NCBI GenBank assembly: GCA_045588345.1
Contig: JAZNDZ010000041.1
Span: forward strand, 1 to 59,098
Direction of reading: 5' to 3'
Source of the DNA: HGM04593 sp045588345
GTDB taxonomy: Bacteria; Bacteroidota; Bacteroidia; Bacteroidales; Bacteroidaceae
Length of the DNA: 59,098 bases
Shown: piece by piece, positions 16,133 to 24,377 of the stretch
Numbering within the stretch: position 1 is the stretch's first letter
Layout of the letters: each line of letters begins with the position of its first letter
The notes under the pieces: generated by a model
The model's database searches: none
What the model was told of the DNA's origin: nothing
What the model saw: only the letters and a program-made list of their open reading frames with translations
Program-made: the position numbers and the translations under genes

Positions 16133-16155
16133 GTGCAAACTCTCTGTGGTTGTCT

Positions 16156-16449
16156 CTATTTCTTAAGTGAGTCGATGCAACGGTCGATTTCACGCACCAG
16201 CCTTGATATTCTCTCCTTTGTCTCGTCAACACCTTCTGCTGTGAGGGAGATTACCTTGGCCTGTTTAAGGTCGTTGTAACTTTTTTCGAGAGCCGAACAG
16301 CGCAACCGCAACTCCTGGAGTAAATTCTCTTTCTCTTCAAGAGTCTTGGATAACTCTTGATTTGTCTCTTTCAACTGCTTGTGCTCATGGATAAGACGAT
16401 AGAGCTTCTCCTCAAAAGCCGTAATTACAATTCTATCCTTCTCGGTCAT
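16156..16449 (-). CDS. small coiled-coil protein, ZapB-like
   Basis: The 97-residue protein is almost wholly helical, with leucine heptads through the centre (KETNQELSKTLEEKENLLQEL). It has no signal or membrane segment. Its position just before zapA suggests a ZapB-like division partner, as in related genomes, but coiled coils are too plain for a firm call. Confidence 0.65.
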   Translation of the reverse strand: MTEKDRIVITAFEEKLYRLIHEHKQLKETNQELSKTLEEKENLLQELRLRCSALEKSYNDLKQAKVISLTAEGVDETKERISRLVREIDRCIDSLKK

Positions 16450-16527
16450 ATTACAACTGGCTTTTCACAAAAATACCGTATGCTTTTTGCGATTTACAAA
16501 TTCTGCATGCGTTTTTGCGATTTTCCG

Positions 16528-16535
16528 CAAATGTA
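16528..16535 (-). promoter_or_regulatory. -7 box of the coiled-coil/zapA/rny unit
   Basis: TACATTTG on the minus strand matches TAnnTTTG, about 80 bases upstream of the coiled-coil gene. The -33 region is weak (TTTA at 19 bases). Confidence 0.45.
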
Positions 16536-16701
16536 GAAGATTTTTTGTAAAATGTAAAGGAAAAAGTATATTTTTTGTCAATTCAAATTAATTTTGACTT
16601 CATCTGTGTTCAAATGCCTTTTATAATGTGCTGAATGGAATATATAAAAAACAAATATTCATCAAGAACACAATGCCTTTTCGCCCTTCAACCTCTTTTA
16701 G

Positions 16702-16734
16702 GCCCTTTCTGCCCTTTTGCCCTTTTGCCCTTTT
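16702..16734. repeat. 8-bp tandem repeat GCCCTTTT
   Basis: Three perfect copies of GCCCTTTT (16711-16734) follow a degenerate copy (GCCCTTTC, 16702-16709). It lies in the 457-base divergent gap 16450-16906, just upstream of the Pho-box-like array. It has no coding role. Confidence 0.85.
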
Positions 16735-16768
16735 CGTTTTTTATATTTTTACAATACAAGGTTTGCTT

Positions 16769-16808
16769 TTGTAACAATTTTGTAACAATTTTGTAACTGC
16801 TCTGTAAT
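16769..16808 (+). promoter_or_regulatory. Pho-box-like array, four direct repeats
   Basis: TTGTAAC occurs at 16769, 16780 and 16791, then CTGTAAT at 16802: seven-base repeats with a strict 11-base period and 4-base spacers. TTGTAAA at 16824 is again in phase, one unit being skipped. This is the layout of PhoB binding sites (7-bp repeats, 11-bp period). The array lies directly upstream of the promoter of a phosphate transporter, and a PhoB/PhoR-like pair is encoded 3.3 kb downstream. Confidence 0.75.
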
Positions 16809-16822
16809 TATTATGCGCGAGT

Positions 16823-16852
16823 TTTGTAAAGATTCGCGGAGTGATACCATTG
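16823..16852 (+). promoter_or_regulatory. phosphate transporter promoter
   Basis: TTTG (16823-16826), 18 bases, then TACCATTG (16845-16852, one mismatch to TAnnTTTG). The -33 box overlaps the last in-phase repeat of the Pho-box-like array, as expected for PhoB-type activation. Confidence 0.5.
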
Positions 16853-16906
16853 CTTGCGATGCCATTGCTTTGAGAATGCAAAACATAAAATAAATATTTA
16901 ATTACT

Positions 16907-19210
16907 ATGGACATTGTTTCTTTTGTCTCAAACTTGAGCGCGGTTGAACTATCGTATATGTTCATCGTACTTTTTATGTTCACACTTGCTATCATTGACC
17001 TGAATGTGGGTGTGAGCAACGATGCTGTGAACTTCTTGAGTTCGGCGGTGGGTTCCAAGGCTGCCAAAGTAAATCATGTGCTTATAGTGGCTGCATTGGG
17101 CGTGTTTATAGGTGCGGCTTTCAGCAGCGGAATGATGGATGTGGCACGTCATGGAATATTCGACCCCAGCCACTTCAGTTTCTCAAGCGTTATGTGCATC
17201 TATCTTGCAGTGGTAATCAGCGATGTTTTCCTGCTCGACCTTTTCAATTCTTTGGGTTTGCCTACTTCCACCACAGTGTCAATGGTCTTTGAGTTGCTTG
17301 GTGCCTCTTTTGTTACAGCGCTGATAACCTCCGGCAGCAGTGGATTGGCTATGCTCAACACGGACAAGGCACTGACAATTGTAATATCGATATTTCTTTC
17401 TGTGGCAATTGCATTCGTGTTTGGTTTGTTGGTGCAATGGATATCGCGTATAATATTCACATTCCACTACCGCAAGCATTTGGGGCGCAAGATAGGTGTT
17501 TATGGCGGTTTTGCTACAACGGCAATAATATATTTCATGCTTATCAAGGGCCTCAAGGGCAGTGCGCTTGTCGCTTATCTGCCAGCCGATGTACAGCATG
17601 TGATGTTTGAGGAGACAGGCTTGTTCCTGCTGGGAGCATTTGTCTTCTTTACGGTGCTTATGCAGATTCTGCACTGGTGCAAAGTGAATGTGCTTAAAGT
17701 GGTGGTTCTCATGGGTACGTTCTCGCTTGCAATGGCTTTTGCAGGCAATGACCTTGTGAACTTCATTGGTGTGACATTGGCTGGTTTAGAGTCTTTCAAA
17801 GACGTTGTTGTCAACGGTTCGGGTGCTGTCGATACGTTCATGATGGATTCGTTGAACGGTTCGGCTTCTACTTCTGTGTGGTTCCTTATCGGTGCAGGTG
17901 CTGTAATGGTGTTCTCTCTCTTTACAAGCAAGAAGGCCCGCAAGGTTCTGCAGACATCAATTGACCTTTCAAGCCAGCAGGATGAGGGCAACGAAATGTT
18001 CGGAACATCGTCAATTGCACGCAACATGGTGCGTGTGGTAAGCAAGAGTGTCGATGCTGTTTCGCGAAAGACTCCGCAAGGTGTGAAGAACTGGCTGAAC
18101 AAACGTTTTGCTCCGTTAGAGGAACGTGAAGATGTGGCATTTGACCTTGTGCGTGCATCGGTAAACCTTGTGCTTGCAGGTCTGCTCATTGCGCTCGGTA
18201 CCTCTTTGAAATTGCCTCTTTCTACAACATACGTTACATTCATGGTGGGTATGGGTTCTTCTCTTGCCGACCGTGCTTGGGGACGTGAGAGTGCCGTCTA
18301 CCGTGTAACAGGCGTAGTTTCTGTTGTGGGCGGTTGGTTCATTACCGCCGGTGCTGCGTTCATTATTGCCGGTTTTGTATCAACTGTAATGAATTTCGGT
18401 GGAGTGATAGCAATGTACATAATGATTGCTCTTGTGATATATCTGCTCATTCGCAGCCACATCAATTACAACAAGAAGAAGAGCGCCGAAAAGGTTGACG
18501 AGAAGATGAATGTGATACTCAAGTCCGATGACAAGGAAGAGGTATGGGAGAATCTCAAGGGACATACTGCCGAGACGCTTACTCATACACTCTCATTCTC
18601 GGCCGAGACATACAAAATTATGTTCGAGGCTTTCTCAAAGGATTCTCTGCGTCCGCTGAAGAGTTCTCTGATAAAGATTGTCGAGGAGAAAGCATTCATG
18701 AAGAAAGAGCGACGTGCCGAGACCCGCGGTCTGCAGCGTATTGACCAGCAACTTGCATTTGAGCGCAGTACATGGTATCACTTGTGTACAAACAGCTGCC
18801 AGCAGATGCTGAACACCCTTACACGTATCGGTGAACCGATGAAGGAACATGCTGACAATAGTTTCAGTCCACTTTCAAGGCTGTACATTGAGGAATTCTC
18901 GCCATATTGTCGTGATGTCTACAATGTGCTGAAAGATATAAACGAGATTATCGCATCGGGTGACTACTCTGTATCGGAAGAGGTTTCGGAACGTGCCAAG
19001 CATTTGAAGCACTCGCTTGCCAATCTGCGCAAGGAGCAGACCATGCGTCTGCACCAGAGCCAGGGCAGTCTCCGTATGGATTTTGTATACCTGAATCTAA
19101 TACAGGAAAGCCATGAGTTGCTTAGTGAGGTACGTAACCTATTGCGTGGCGGCAACAAGTTCTTCGCTTCGCACACAGACAAGGTTCCGGCTGACGACTT
19201 AAGGCTCTGA
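16907..19210 (+). CDS. inorganic phosphate transporter (PiT family) with PhoU-like tail
   Basis: The 767-residue protein is a PiT/PHO4-family permease: many membrane helices with the two signature repeats GVSNDAVNF (35-43) and GNDLVNFIGV (around 285), plus the inverted-topology segment LPLSTTYVTFMVGMGSSLADRAWG. After the last helix (IAMYIMIALVIYLLIRS) comes a cytoplasmic helical domain of about 240 residues (525-767) that looks PhoU/DUF47-like: long amphipathic helices, ETLTHTLSFSAETYKIMFEAF and further three-helix patterns. It should import phosphate by cation coupling, with the tail as a regulatory part. It is about 200 residues longer than plain PitA proteins. The Pho-box-like array in front implies induction by phosphate starvation. 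Confidence 0.9.
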   Translation: MDIVSFVSNLSAVELSYMFIVLFMFTLAIIDLNVGVSNDAVNFLSSAVGSKAAKVNHVLIVAALGVFIGAAFSSGMMDVARHGIFDPSHFSFSSVMCIYLAVVISDVFLLDLFNSLGLPTSTTVSMVFELLGASFVTALITSGSSGLAMLNTDKALTIVISIFLSVAIAFVFGLLVQWISRIIFTFHYRKHLGRKIGVYGGFATTAIIYFMLIKGLKGSALVAYLPADVQHVMFEETGLFLLGAFVFFTVLMQILHWCKVNVLKVVVLMGTFSLAMAFAGNDLVNFIGVTLAGLESFKDVVVNGSGAVDTFMMDSLNGSASTSVWFLIGAGAVMVFSLFTSKKARKVLQTSIDLSSQQDEGNEMFGTSSIARNMVRVVSKSVDAVSRKTPQGVKNWLNKRFAPLEEREDVAFDLVRASVNLVLAGLLIALGTSLKLPLSTTYVTFMVGMGSSLADRAWGRESAVYRVTGVVSVVGGWFITAGAAFIIAGFVSTVMNFGGVIAMYIMIALVIYLLIRSHINYNKKKSAEKVDEKMNVILKSDDKEEVWENLKGHTAETLTHTLSFSAETYKIMFEAFSKDSLRPLKSSLIKIVEEKAFMKKERRAETRGLQRIDQQLAFERSTWYHLCTNSCQQMLNTLTRIGEPMKEHADNSFSPLSRLYIEEFSPYCRDVYNVLKDINEIIASGDYSVSEEVSERAKHLKHSLANLRKEQTMRLHQSQGSLRMDFVYLNLIQESHELLSEVRNLLRGGNKFFASHTDKVPADDLRL

Positions 19211-19230
19211 GTGTCGCATAAACTCTGATT

Positions 19231-19286
19231 TTACCGGCCGTAGTGTTAATAATTATTTAATATAACATTCGGCCGGTATTTTTTAT
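19231..19286 (+). terminator. terminator after the phosphate transporter
   Basis: ACCGGCCG (19233-19240) pairs with CGGCCGGT (19270-19277), the inner arms pair further (GTTA/TAAC), and ATTTTTTATT follows. It lies 22 bases after the stop. Confidence 0.8.
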
Positions 19287-19318
19287 TAATTTTACATAGA
19301 ATTAGAAACTCAAGGAAA

Positions 19319-20152
19319 ATGAAATACATAGGACCTCATGTGTCGGCAGGCGGCGGTGTCGAGAATGCACCGTTGAATGCATCTGCCGTGGGTGCGAATG
19401 CTTTTGCACTCTTTACAAAGAACCAACGTCAATGGGTGGCAGCTCCGCTTACGGCAAAAAGCATAGAACTGTTCAAGGAGAATTGTTCAAAAGGCGGCTT
19501 CAATCCTGAATTCATATTGCCGCATGACAGTTATCTCATAAATCTTGGTAATCCTGATGAGGATGCAATACAAAAGTCGCGTGCGGCTTTTCTGGACGAG
19601 ATGCAACGTTGCGAACAACTCGGGTTGAGACTGTTGAACTTCCACCCCGGAAGTCATTTGAACAAGATATCGGTTGAGGATTGTCTTGACAGGATAGCGG
19701 CGAACATTAATCTGGCACTTTCAAGGACATCGGGTGTGACTGCTGTCATTGAGAACACGGCAGGGCAGGGCAGCAATGTCGGCAACAGGCTCGAAGAGAT
19801 ACGTTATATAATTGACCGTGTAGACGACAAGAGCCGTGTTGGTTTCTGTATTGATACATGTCATTTCTACTCAGCCGGCTATGACATAGTAGGTGATTAT
19901 GAGGGTGCGTTCGCTCAACTTGACAGTGTGATAGGTCTGGAGTACCTCAAGGGAATACATCTGAACGATACCAAAAAACCTTTAGGTTCACGTGTCGACC
20001 GTCACGACAATGTGGGAATTGGGTTGCTCGGGCTTGATTTTTTCAAACGTTTCATGAAGGATACACGTTTCGACAATATACCGATAATATTGGAGACACC
20101 GGATGAAAGCCGTTGGGCCGATGAGATAGCCTTGTTACGCAGTTTTGAATAA
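19319..20152 (+). CDS. nfo: endonuclease IV
   Basis: The 277-residue protein is a TIM-barrel AP endonuclease that cuts DNA at abasic sites in base-excision repair. The N-terminal MKYIGPHVSAGGGV, the metal-binding LNFHPGSH, VIENTAGQGS, GFCIDTCHFYSAGYD, GIHLNDTKKPLGSRVDRHDNVGIG and the final ILETP are all present, so the three-zinc site is complete. It ends 16 bases before the response-regulator gene, with which it may be co-transcribed. Confidence 0.95.
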   Translation: MKYIGPHVSAGGGVENAPLNASAVGANAFALFTKNQRQWVAAPLTAKSIELFKENCSKGGFNPEFILPHDSYLINLGNPDEDAIQKSRAAFLDEMQRCEQLGLRLLNFHPGSHLNKISVEDCLDRIAANINLALSRTSGVTAVIENTAGQGSNVGNRLEEIRYIIDRVDDKSRVGFCIDTCHFYSAGYDIVGDYEGAFAQLDSVIGLEYLKGIHLNDTKKPLGSRVDRHDNVGIGLLGLDFFKRFMKDTRFDNIPIILETPDESRWADEIALLRSFE

Positions 20153-20168
20153 TTATTTACCAAGAACC

Positions 20169-20864
20169 ATGACACGCATACTGGTCGTTGATGACGAAAT
20201 GGATATTTGTGAGATTCTCAAGTTTAATCTTGAGAATAGCGGCTATGCTGTTGACACTGCAAACTCCGGTGAAGAGGCTCTTGCATTGCCCTTACATTGC
20301 TATGACCTCTTTCTGCTTGATGTGATGATGGATGACATGAGTGGTTTTTCACTTGCTGCACAAATAAAGAAAATGCCGCAATGTTCTTCTACACCAATAA
20401 TTTTCATTACGGCAAAAACGGGCGAGAACGATTTGCTCACAGGCTTTAATGTAGGTGCCGATGATTACATCTGCAAACCTTTCCGCATCAGTGAGGTTCA
20501 GGCACGCGTGAAAGCTGTTTTAAGGCGCAATTCCGCTCCGCAACCTCAACTTCCCGATGCGGGCAATATCGTATATAATGATTTGCTGCTGAATCCTGAA
20601 ACCAAGCGTACGTATATAGCAGGGGTAGATATTGCCCTTACGAAAAAGGAGTTTGAGGTGCTCTTTATGCTCATGCGTAAGCCCGGAAGGGTGTACTCGC
20701 GCGAGGAGATTCTCTCGCGTGTGTGGCCCGATGATGTGAATGTTCTTGAGCGCAGCATAGACGTGAATATGGCGCGTCTTCGCAAGAAACTGGGATGTTA
20801 CGCCAACAATATTGTTTCGCGCAGCGGTTACGGTTATTGTTTCAATATGGAAAATAATGAATAG
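20169..20864 (+). CDS. OmpR/PhoB-family response regulator
   Basis: I start it at the ATG at 20169 (231 residues, MTRILVVDDE); a TTG at 20145 would overlap nfo. The receiver domain has Asp8/Asp9, the phosphorylated Asp51 (LLDVMMDD), the Thr/Lys signature (FITAKTG) and YICKPF. The C-terminal half is a winged helix (TKKEFEVLFMLMRKPGRVYSREEILSRVW...). It overlaps the kinase gene by 8 bases, so they are co-translated. With the Pho-box-like array and phosphate transporter nearby, a PhoB role is likely but not proven. Confidence 0.92.
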   Translation: MTRILVVDDEMDICEILKFNLENSGYAVDTANSGEEALALPLHCYDLFLLDVMMDDMSGFSLAAQIKKMPQCSSTPIIFITAKTGENDLLTGFNVGADDYICKPFRISEVQARVKAVLRRNSAPQPQLPDAGNIVYNDLLLNPETKRTYIAGVDIALTKKEFEVLFMLMRKPGRVYSREEILSRVWPDDVNVLERSIDVNMARLRKKLGCYANNIVSRSGYGYCFNMENNE

Positions 20865-22482
20865 GTTCTTTGCACGTTTCTTCTTGCCGGTCATGGTGCT
20901 GCTTGTGCTGCTTATGGCTTCGTTTCTCTATTACTACAGCCAGAAGGAGAAGAACCTTGCCGTGAAGCATCAGCAAGAGGCTATGCGCAATATCAATGAG
21001 AGTGTGTACGACCTTATGCGCATTCGTGGAGACAATGTATTCAATGATTCCTGCGCTCTCTATCTACAGCGTTATGTTTCACATTATGACAAGCGCGACC
21101 TGCGTGTTACGCTCATAGATGCCTCAGACGGCGAGGTCATTTTTGATTCTTCATTGCCCGAAGGCGGCACGCTGGAGAATCATGCAGCACGTGCGGAGTT
21201 CATACAGGCTTTGAACACCGGATACGGTTACGAGGTGCGCCGTTTGTCGTCATTGCATAACGAGGAGTATTTCTATGTGGCAACATTTTATCCTGAATAT
21301 GAATTTGTGGTACGTAGTTCAATGCCATACGAGTTCGCGCTTGATACCGAACGTACCGAGGACATCATATTCCTGCTTGTAGCCGGTGTCATAATAGTAT
21401 TGGTGCTCTTGCTCATATACCGCATTGTGAAGCAGGCCGGCGGTGCCGAGTTTGCAACCCAGCAGCTTCTGCTACATCTCCGTACTGCCAATGAAGGTGT
21501 GGCGATATTCGATTCCAAGCGTCGCTTGGTCTTTGCCAATCCGCTGTTCAGCGAATATGCCGATTTTATATCATCTAAGCATCTTGCCAAGGTCGAGGGT
21601 ATCCTGTGGCAACCGGAGTTCTCAAGAATATGGCGCTTTATAGACAACGATGGATACATGAACAACAATGTGCGTGAAACCATGCTGACTGAGACAATCG
21701 AACTCTCGGGGCGTATCTTTGACCTGCGCTGTGTTCTGCTCCGTGACAAGGGTTTTGAGCTTTCTATTAATGATGTCACTGCAGTTGAAGAACAGTCACG
21801 CATGAAAAGGCAGTTGACGCAGAACATCGCGCACGAGTTCAAAACTCCGGTATGCAGTATACAGGGTTATCTTGAGACAATTCTGCAGAACTATCCCGAT
21901 AATCTCAACAATGAGCAACTGATGCACTTCCTTGACCGTTGTTACAGCCAAAGCAGCAGGCTCAATTCTCTGGTACAGGATATCTCCCAACTCAATGAGA
22001 TGACAAGTGCTGTCCAGCGTGTGAACAAGGAACCAGTAAACCTTTACCAACTGGTTGCCGGTTTACTGCAAGAGGTGAACGAGAAGATGAGCGCCCTTGG
22101 AATGAGTGCTGAAAATGACTTGTCTCCTACATTGACAATAAATGCCGACCCATCAATGGTGTATTCCATTTTCCGCAATCTTGTGGACAATGCAATGACT
22201 TATGCAGGGCGTGATACGGTTGTCAGGATAGCCTGCTTCCGCAGTGATGAGCAGTACTGTTATTTTACATTTTCAGATAATGGCACCGGTGTACCTAATG
22301 AACATCTTTCACGCATCTTTGAACGTTTTTATCGCGTAGATAAAGGGCGTAGCCGCAAATTGGGCGGAACAGGTCTTGGTCTTGCGATAGTCAAGAATGC
22401 GGTTATGTTACATGGCGGCACAATATCGGCTCGCAATGCAACCGGCGGTGGTTTGGAGTTTGTTTTCAAACTCCAAAGATAG
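20857..22482 (+). CDS. sensor histidine kinase (PhoR-like)
   Basis: Starting at the ATG at 20857, which overlaps the regulator's stop, the protein has 541 residues. Two membrane helices (about 9-27 and 170-190) enclose an extracytoplasmic sensor of about 140 residues. A PAS-like domain (205-315) follows, then HisKA with His326 (QNIAHEFKTP) and a HATPase domain (N box RNLVDNAMTYAG, G1 DNGTGV, G2 GGTGLGLAIVK). The helix-sensor-helix-PAS layout matches PhoR-type kinases of Bacteroidetes. The partner is the response regulator encoded just upstream. Confidence 0.92.
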   Translation: MNRFFARFFLPVMVLLVLLMASFLYYYSQKEKNLAVKHQQEAMRNINESVYDLMRIRGDNVFNDSCALYLQRYVSHYDKRDLRVTLIDASDGEVIFDSSLPEGGTLENHAARAEFIQALNTGYGYEVRRLSSLHNEEYFYVATFYPEYEFVVRSSMPYEFALDTERTEDIIFLLVAGVIIVLVLLLIYRIVKQAGGAEFATQQLLLHLRTANEGVAIFDSKRRLVFANPLFSEYADFISSKHLAKVEGILWQPEFSRIWRFIDNDGYMNNNVRETMLTETIELSGRIFDLRCVLLRDKGFELSINDVTAVEEQSRMKRQLTQNIAHEFKTPVCSIQGYLETILQNYPDNLNNEQLMHFLDRCYSQSSRLNSLVQDISQLNEMTSAVQRVNKEPVNLYQLVAGLLQEVNEKMSALGMSAENDLSPTLTINADPSMVYSIFRNLVDNAMTYAGRDTVVRIACFRSDEQYCYFTFSDNGTGVPNEHLSRIFERFYRVDKGRSRKLGGTGLGLAIVKNAVMLHGGTISARNATGGGLEFVFKLQR

Positions 22483-22493
22483 ATGATACAGGA

Positions 22494-23105
22494 TTATTCG
22501 AAGGACAATTCTAACTGTTTTGGTTCCTCACCCAGCAGATTGAATGTCATGCGGTGATAGGGTGTTGTGCCATGTTCGCGTATGGCTGCGCGGTGCTTGG
22601 CTGTCGGATAGCCCTTGTTGCTTTGCCAGTCATACATAGGGTACTCCTTGGCAATACGCATCATGTAGTCATCGCGGTAGGTCTTTGCAAGTATTGATGC
22701 TGCTGCTATGCTCATGTATGTGGCATCGCCTTTTACAACCGTGTTGTGTGTTATGCCGGGGTAGGGAGTGAACTTGTTCCCGTCTATCAGAAGATGCTCC
22801 GGACGTTTGTTCAGTCCATCAATTGCACGGTGCATGGCAAGAATGGAGGCACGCAGTATATTTAATTTGTCAATTTCTGTTGCCGTGACTATGCCGACAG
22901 ACCATGCTACGGCTTCGCGTTCTATAACTTCGCGCAACTGGTATCGCTGGGCTTCGGTCAACTGTTTCGAGTCATTCAGCAAGCCGTTCGTAAAATCAGG
23001 TGGCAGTATTACTGCCGCTGCATAAACGTCACCGGCCAGGCAACCGCGTCCGGCTTCATCGCAACCTGCTTCTATTACACCTTCTGTCTGGTATGGTTTC
23101 AACAT
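22494..23105 (-). CDS. rnhB: ribonuclease HII
   Basis: The 203-residue enzyme cuts the RNA strand of RNA-DNA hybrids and single ribonucleotides. Visible motifs: GCDEAGRGCLAG with the first catalytic Asp/Glu, NDSKQLTEAQR, LLIDGNKF, VKGDATYMSIAAASILAK and the C-terminal DWQSNKGYPTAKH. It is 13 bases behind sufS and is the last gene of the long minus-strand unit. It converges with the kinase gene, only 11 bases away, with no room for a terminator hairpin. Confidence 0.95.
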   Translation of the reverse strand: MLKPYQTEGVIEAGCDEAGRGCLAGDVYAAAVILPPDFTNGLLNDSKQLTEAQRYQLREVIEREAVAWSVGIVTATEIDKLNILRASILAMHRAIDGLNKRPEHLLIDGNKFTPYPGITHNTVVKGDATYMSIAAASILAKTYRDDYMMRIAKEYPMYDWQSNKGYPTAKHRAAIREHGTTPYHRMTFNLLGEEPKQLELSFE

Positions 23106-23118
23106 TTTTCCCTCATTT

Positions 23119-24330
23119 TCATCTGAACATCATGGCTGCCCTTTCTATGCCTCTGACAAGTGTATCGACTTCTTCTTTTGTGTTGTATGCGGCAAACGAT
23201 GCGCGTACGGTGCCCGTTATGCCCAAAAGTTCAACCAACGGTTGGGCACAATGGTGTCCTGTGCGCACTGCTATTCCTAAATGGTCAAGAATTGTGCCCA
23301 TGTCGGCCGGGTGTATGTCACCCACAAGGAAAGATATGGCAGCACCGTCTGGCTTCCCGAATATACGCATGCCTTCTATCATTTGCAATTGCTCTACAGC
23401 ATATTGTGTGAGCATCTGCTCATGTAATGCGATATCTACGATACCCTTGCTCTCGACCCACTCAAGTGCCTTACCCAATGCTATGATACCTGCATAGTCG
23501 GGTGTACCGGCCTCAAACTTGTATGGCAGTTCGTTGTATGTGGTCTTTTCAAAAGTGACACTTTTTATCATCTCGCCACCTCCATGGTAGGGCTGCATTG
23601 TATCCAGCCATTTTTCTTTTCCGTAGAGCACTCCGATGCCTGTGGGGGCATACACCTTGTGTCCGCTGAAGGCGAAGAAATCTGCATCGAGTTCCTGCAT
23701 GTCAACCTTTATGTGTGGGGCACTCTGTGCACCGTCAACAAGTACCGGAACATTGTGCCTGTGGGCAATGTCAATAATCTTCTTTACAGGGTTTGTTACA
23801 CCAAGCAGGTTTGATACATGTGCAATGCTCACAAGCCTGGTCTTTGCATTGAACAGCTTGCTGTATGCGTCAATGTCCAGGCTGTACTGGGCTGTGAGTG
23901 GAATTACGCGTATGTTTATGCCTATGCGGTCACGCAGCAGTTGCCATGGCACAATGTTGCTGTGGTGCTCCATGGCAGATATAATGATTTCATCACCGCT
24001 TTTGAGGAACGTTCCCCCGAACGATGATGCTGCAAGGTTAATGCTCTCTGTAGTTCCGCGGGTGAATATTATTTCGTGGCTGTGTGTAGCGCCAATGAAT
24101 TTCTTAACAGTGTGTCGAGCCTGTTCCATAGCCTCGGTTGACTCTTGTGAAAGTCGGTGTACCCCACGGTGAACGTTGGCATTGATTGTGGTATATACCT
24201 CACTCAGGGCATCAATGACGCATTGCGGTTTCTGTGTTGTTGCCGCATTGTCAAGGTATACCAGAGGCTTGCCGTGTACCACGCGCTTAAGTATGGGGAA
24301 TTCCTTGCGTATTTCTTCAGGGTTGAGCAT
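23119..24330 (-). CDS. sufS: cysteine desulfurase SufS
   Basis: The 403-residue PLP enzyme releases sulfur from cysteine for iron-sulfur cluster assembly. Lys225 (FSGHKVYAPTG) should bind PLP, and Cys361 in RTGHHCAQPL carries the persulfide; the RTGHHC loop is the group II (SufS) form. It follows sufD by 47 bases. No sufE or sufU gene, the usual sulfur-transfer partner, is in this window. Confidence 0.95.
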   Translation of the reverse strand: MLNPEEIRKEFPILKRVVHGKPLVYLDNAATTQKPQCVIDALSEVYTTINANVHRGVHRLSQESTEAMEQARHTVKKFIGATHSHEIIFTRGTTESINLAASSFGGTFLKSGDEIIISAMEHHSNIVPWQLLRDRIGINIRVIPLTAQYSLDIDAYSKLFNAKTRLVSIAHVSNLLGVTNPVKKIIDIAHRHNVPVLVDGAQSAPHIKVDMQELDADFFAFSGHKVYAPTGIGVLYGKEKWLDTMQPYHGGGEMIKSVTFEKTTYNELPYKFEAGTPDYAGIIALGKALEWVESKGIVDIALHEQMLTQYAVEQLQMIEGMRIFGKPDGAAISFLVGDIHPADMGTILDHLGIAVRTGHHCAQPLVELLGITGTVRASFAAYNTKEEVDTLVRGIERAAMMFR

Positions 24331-24377
24331 CTTTGGAACTGAAATCTGTAAAGTAAAATTCTAAAGCGGTTTGTTTC

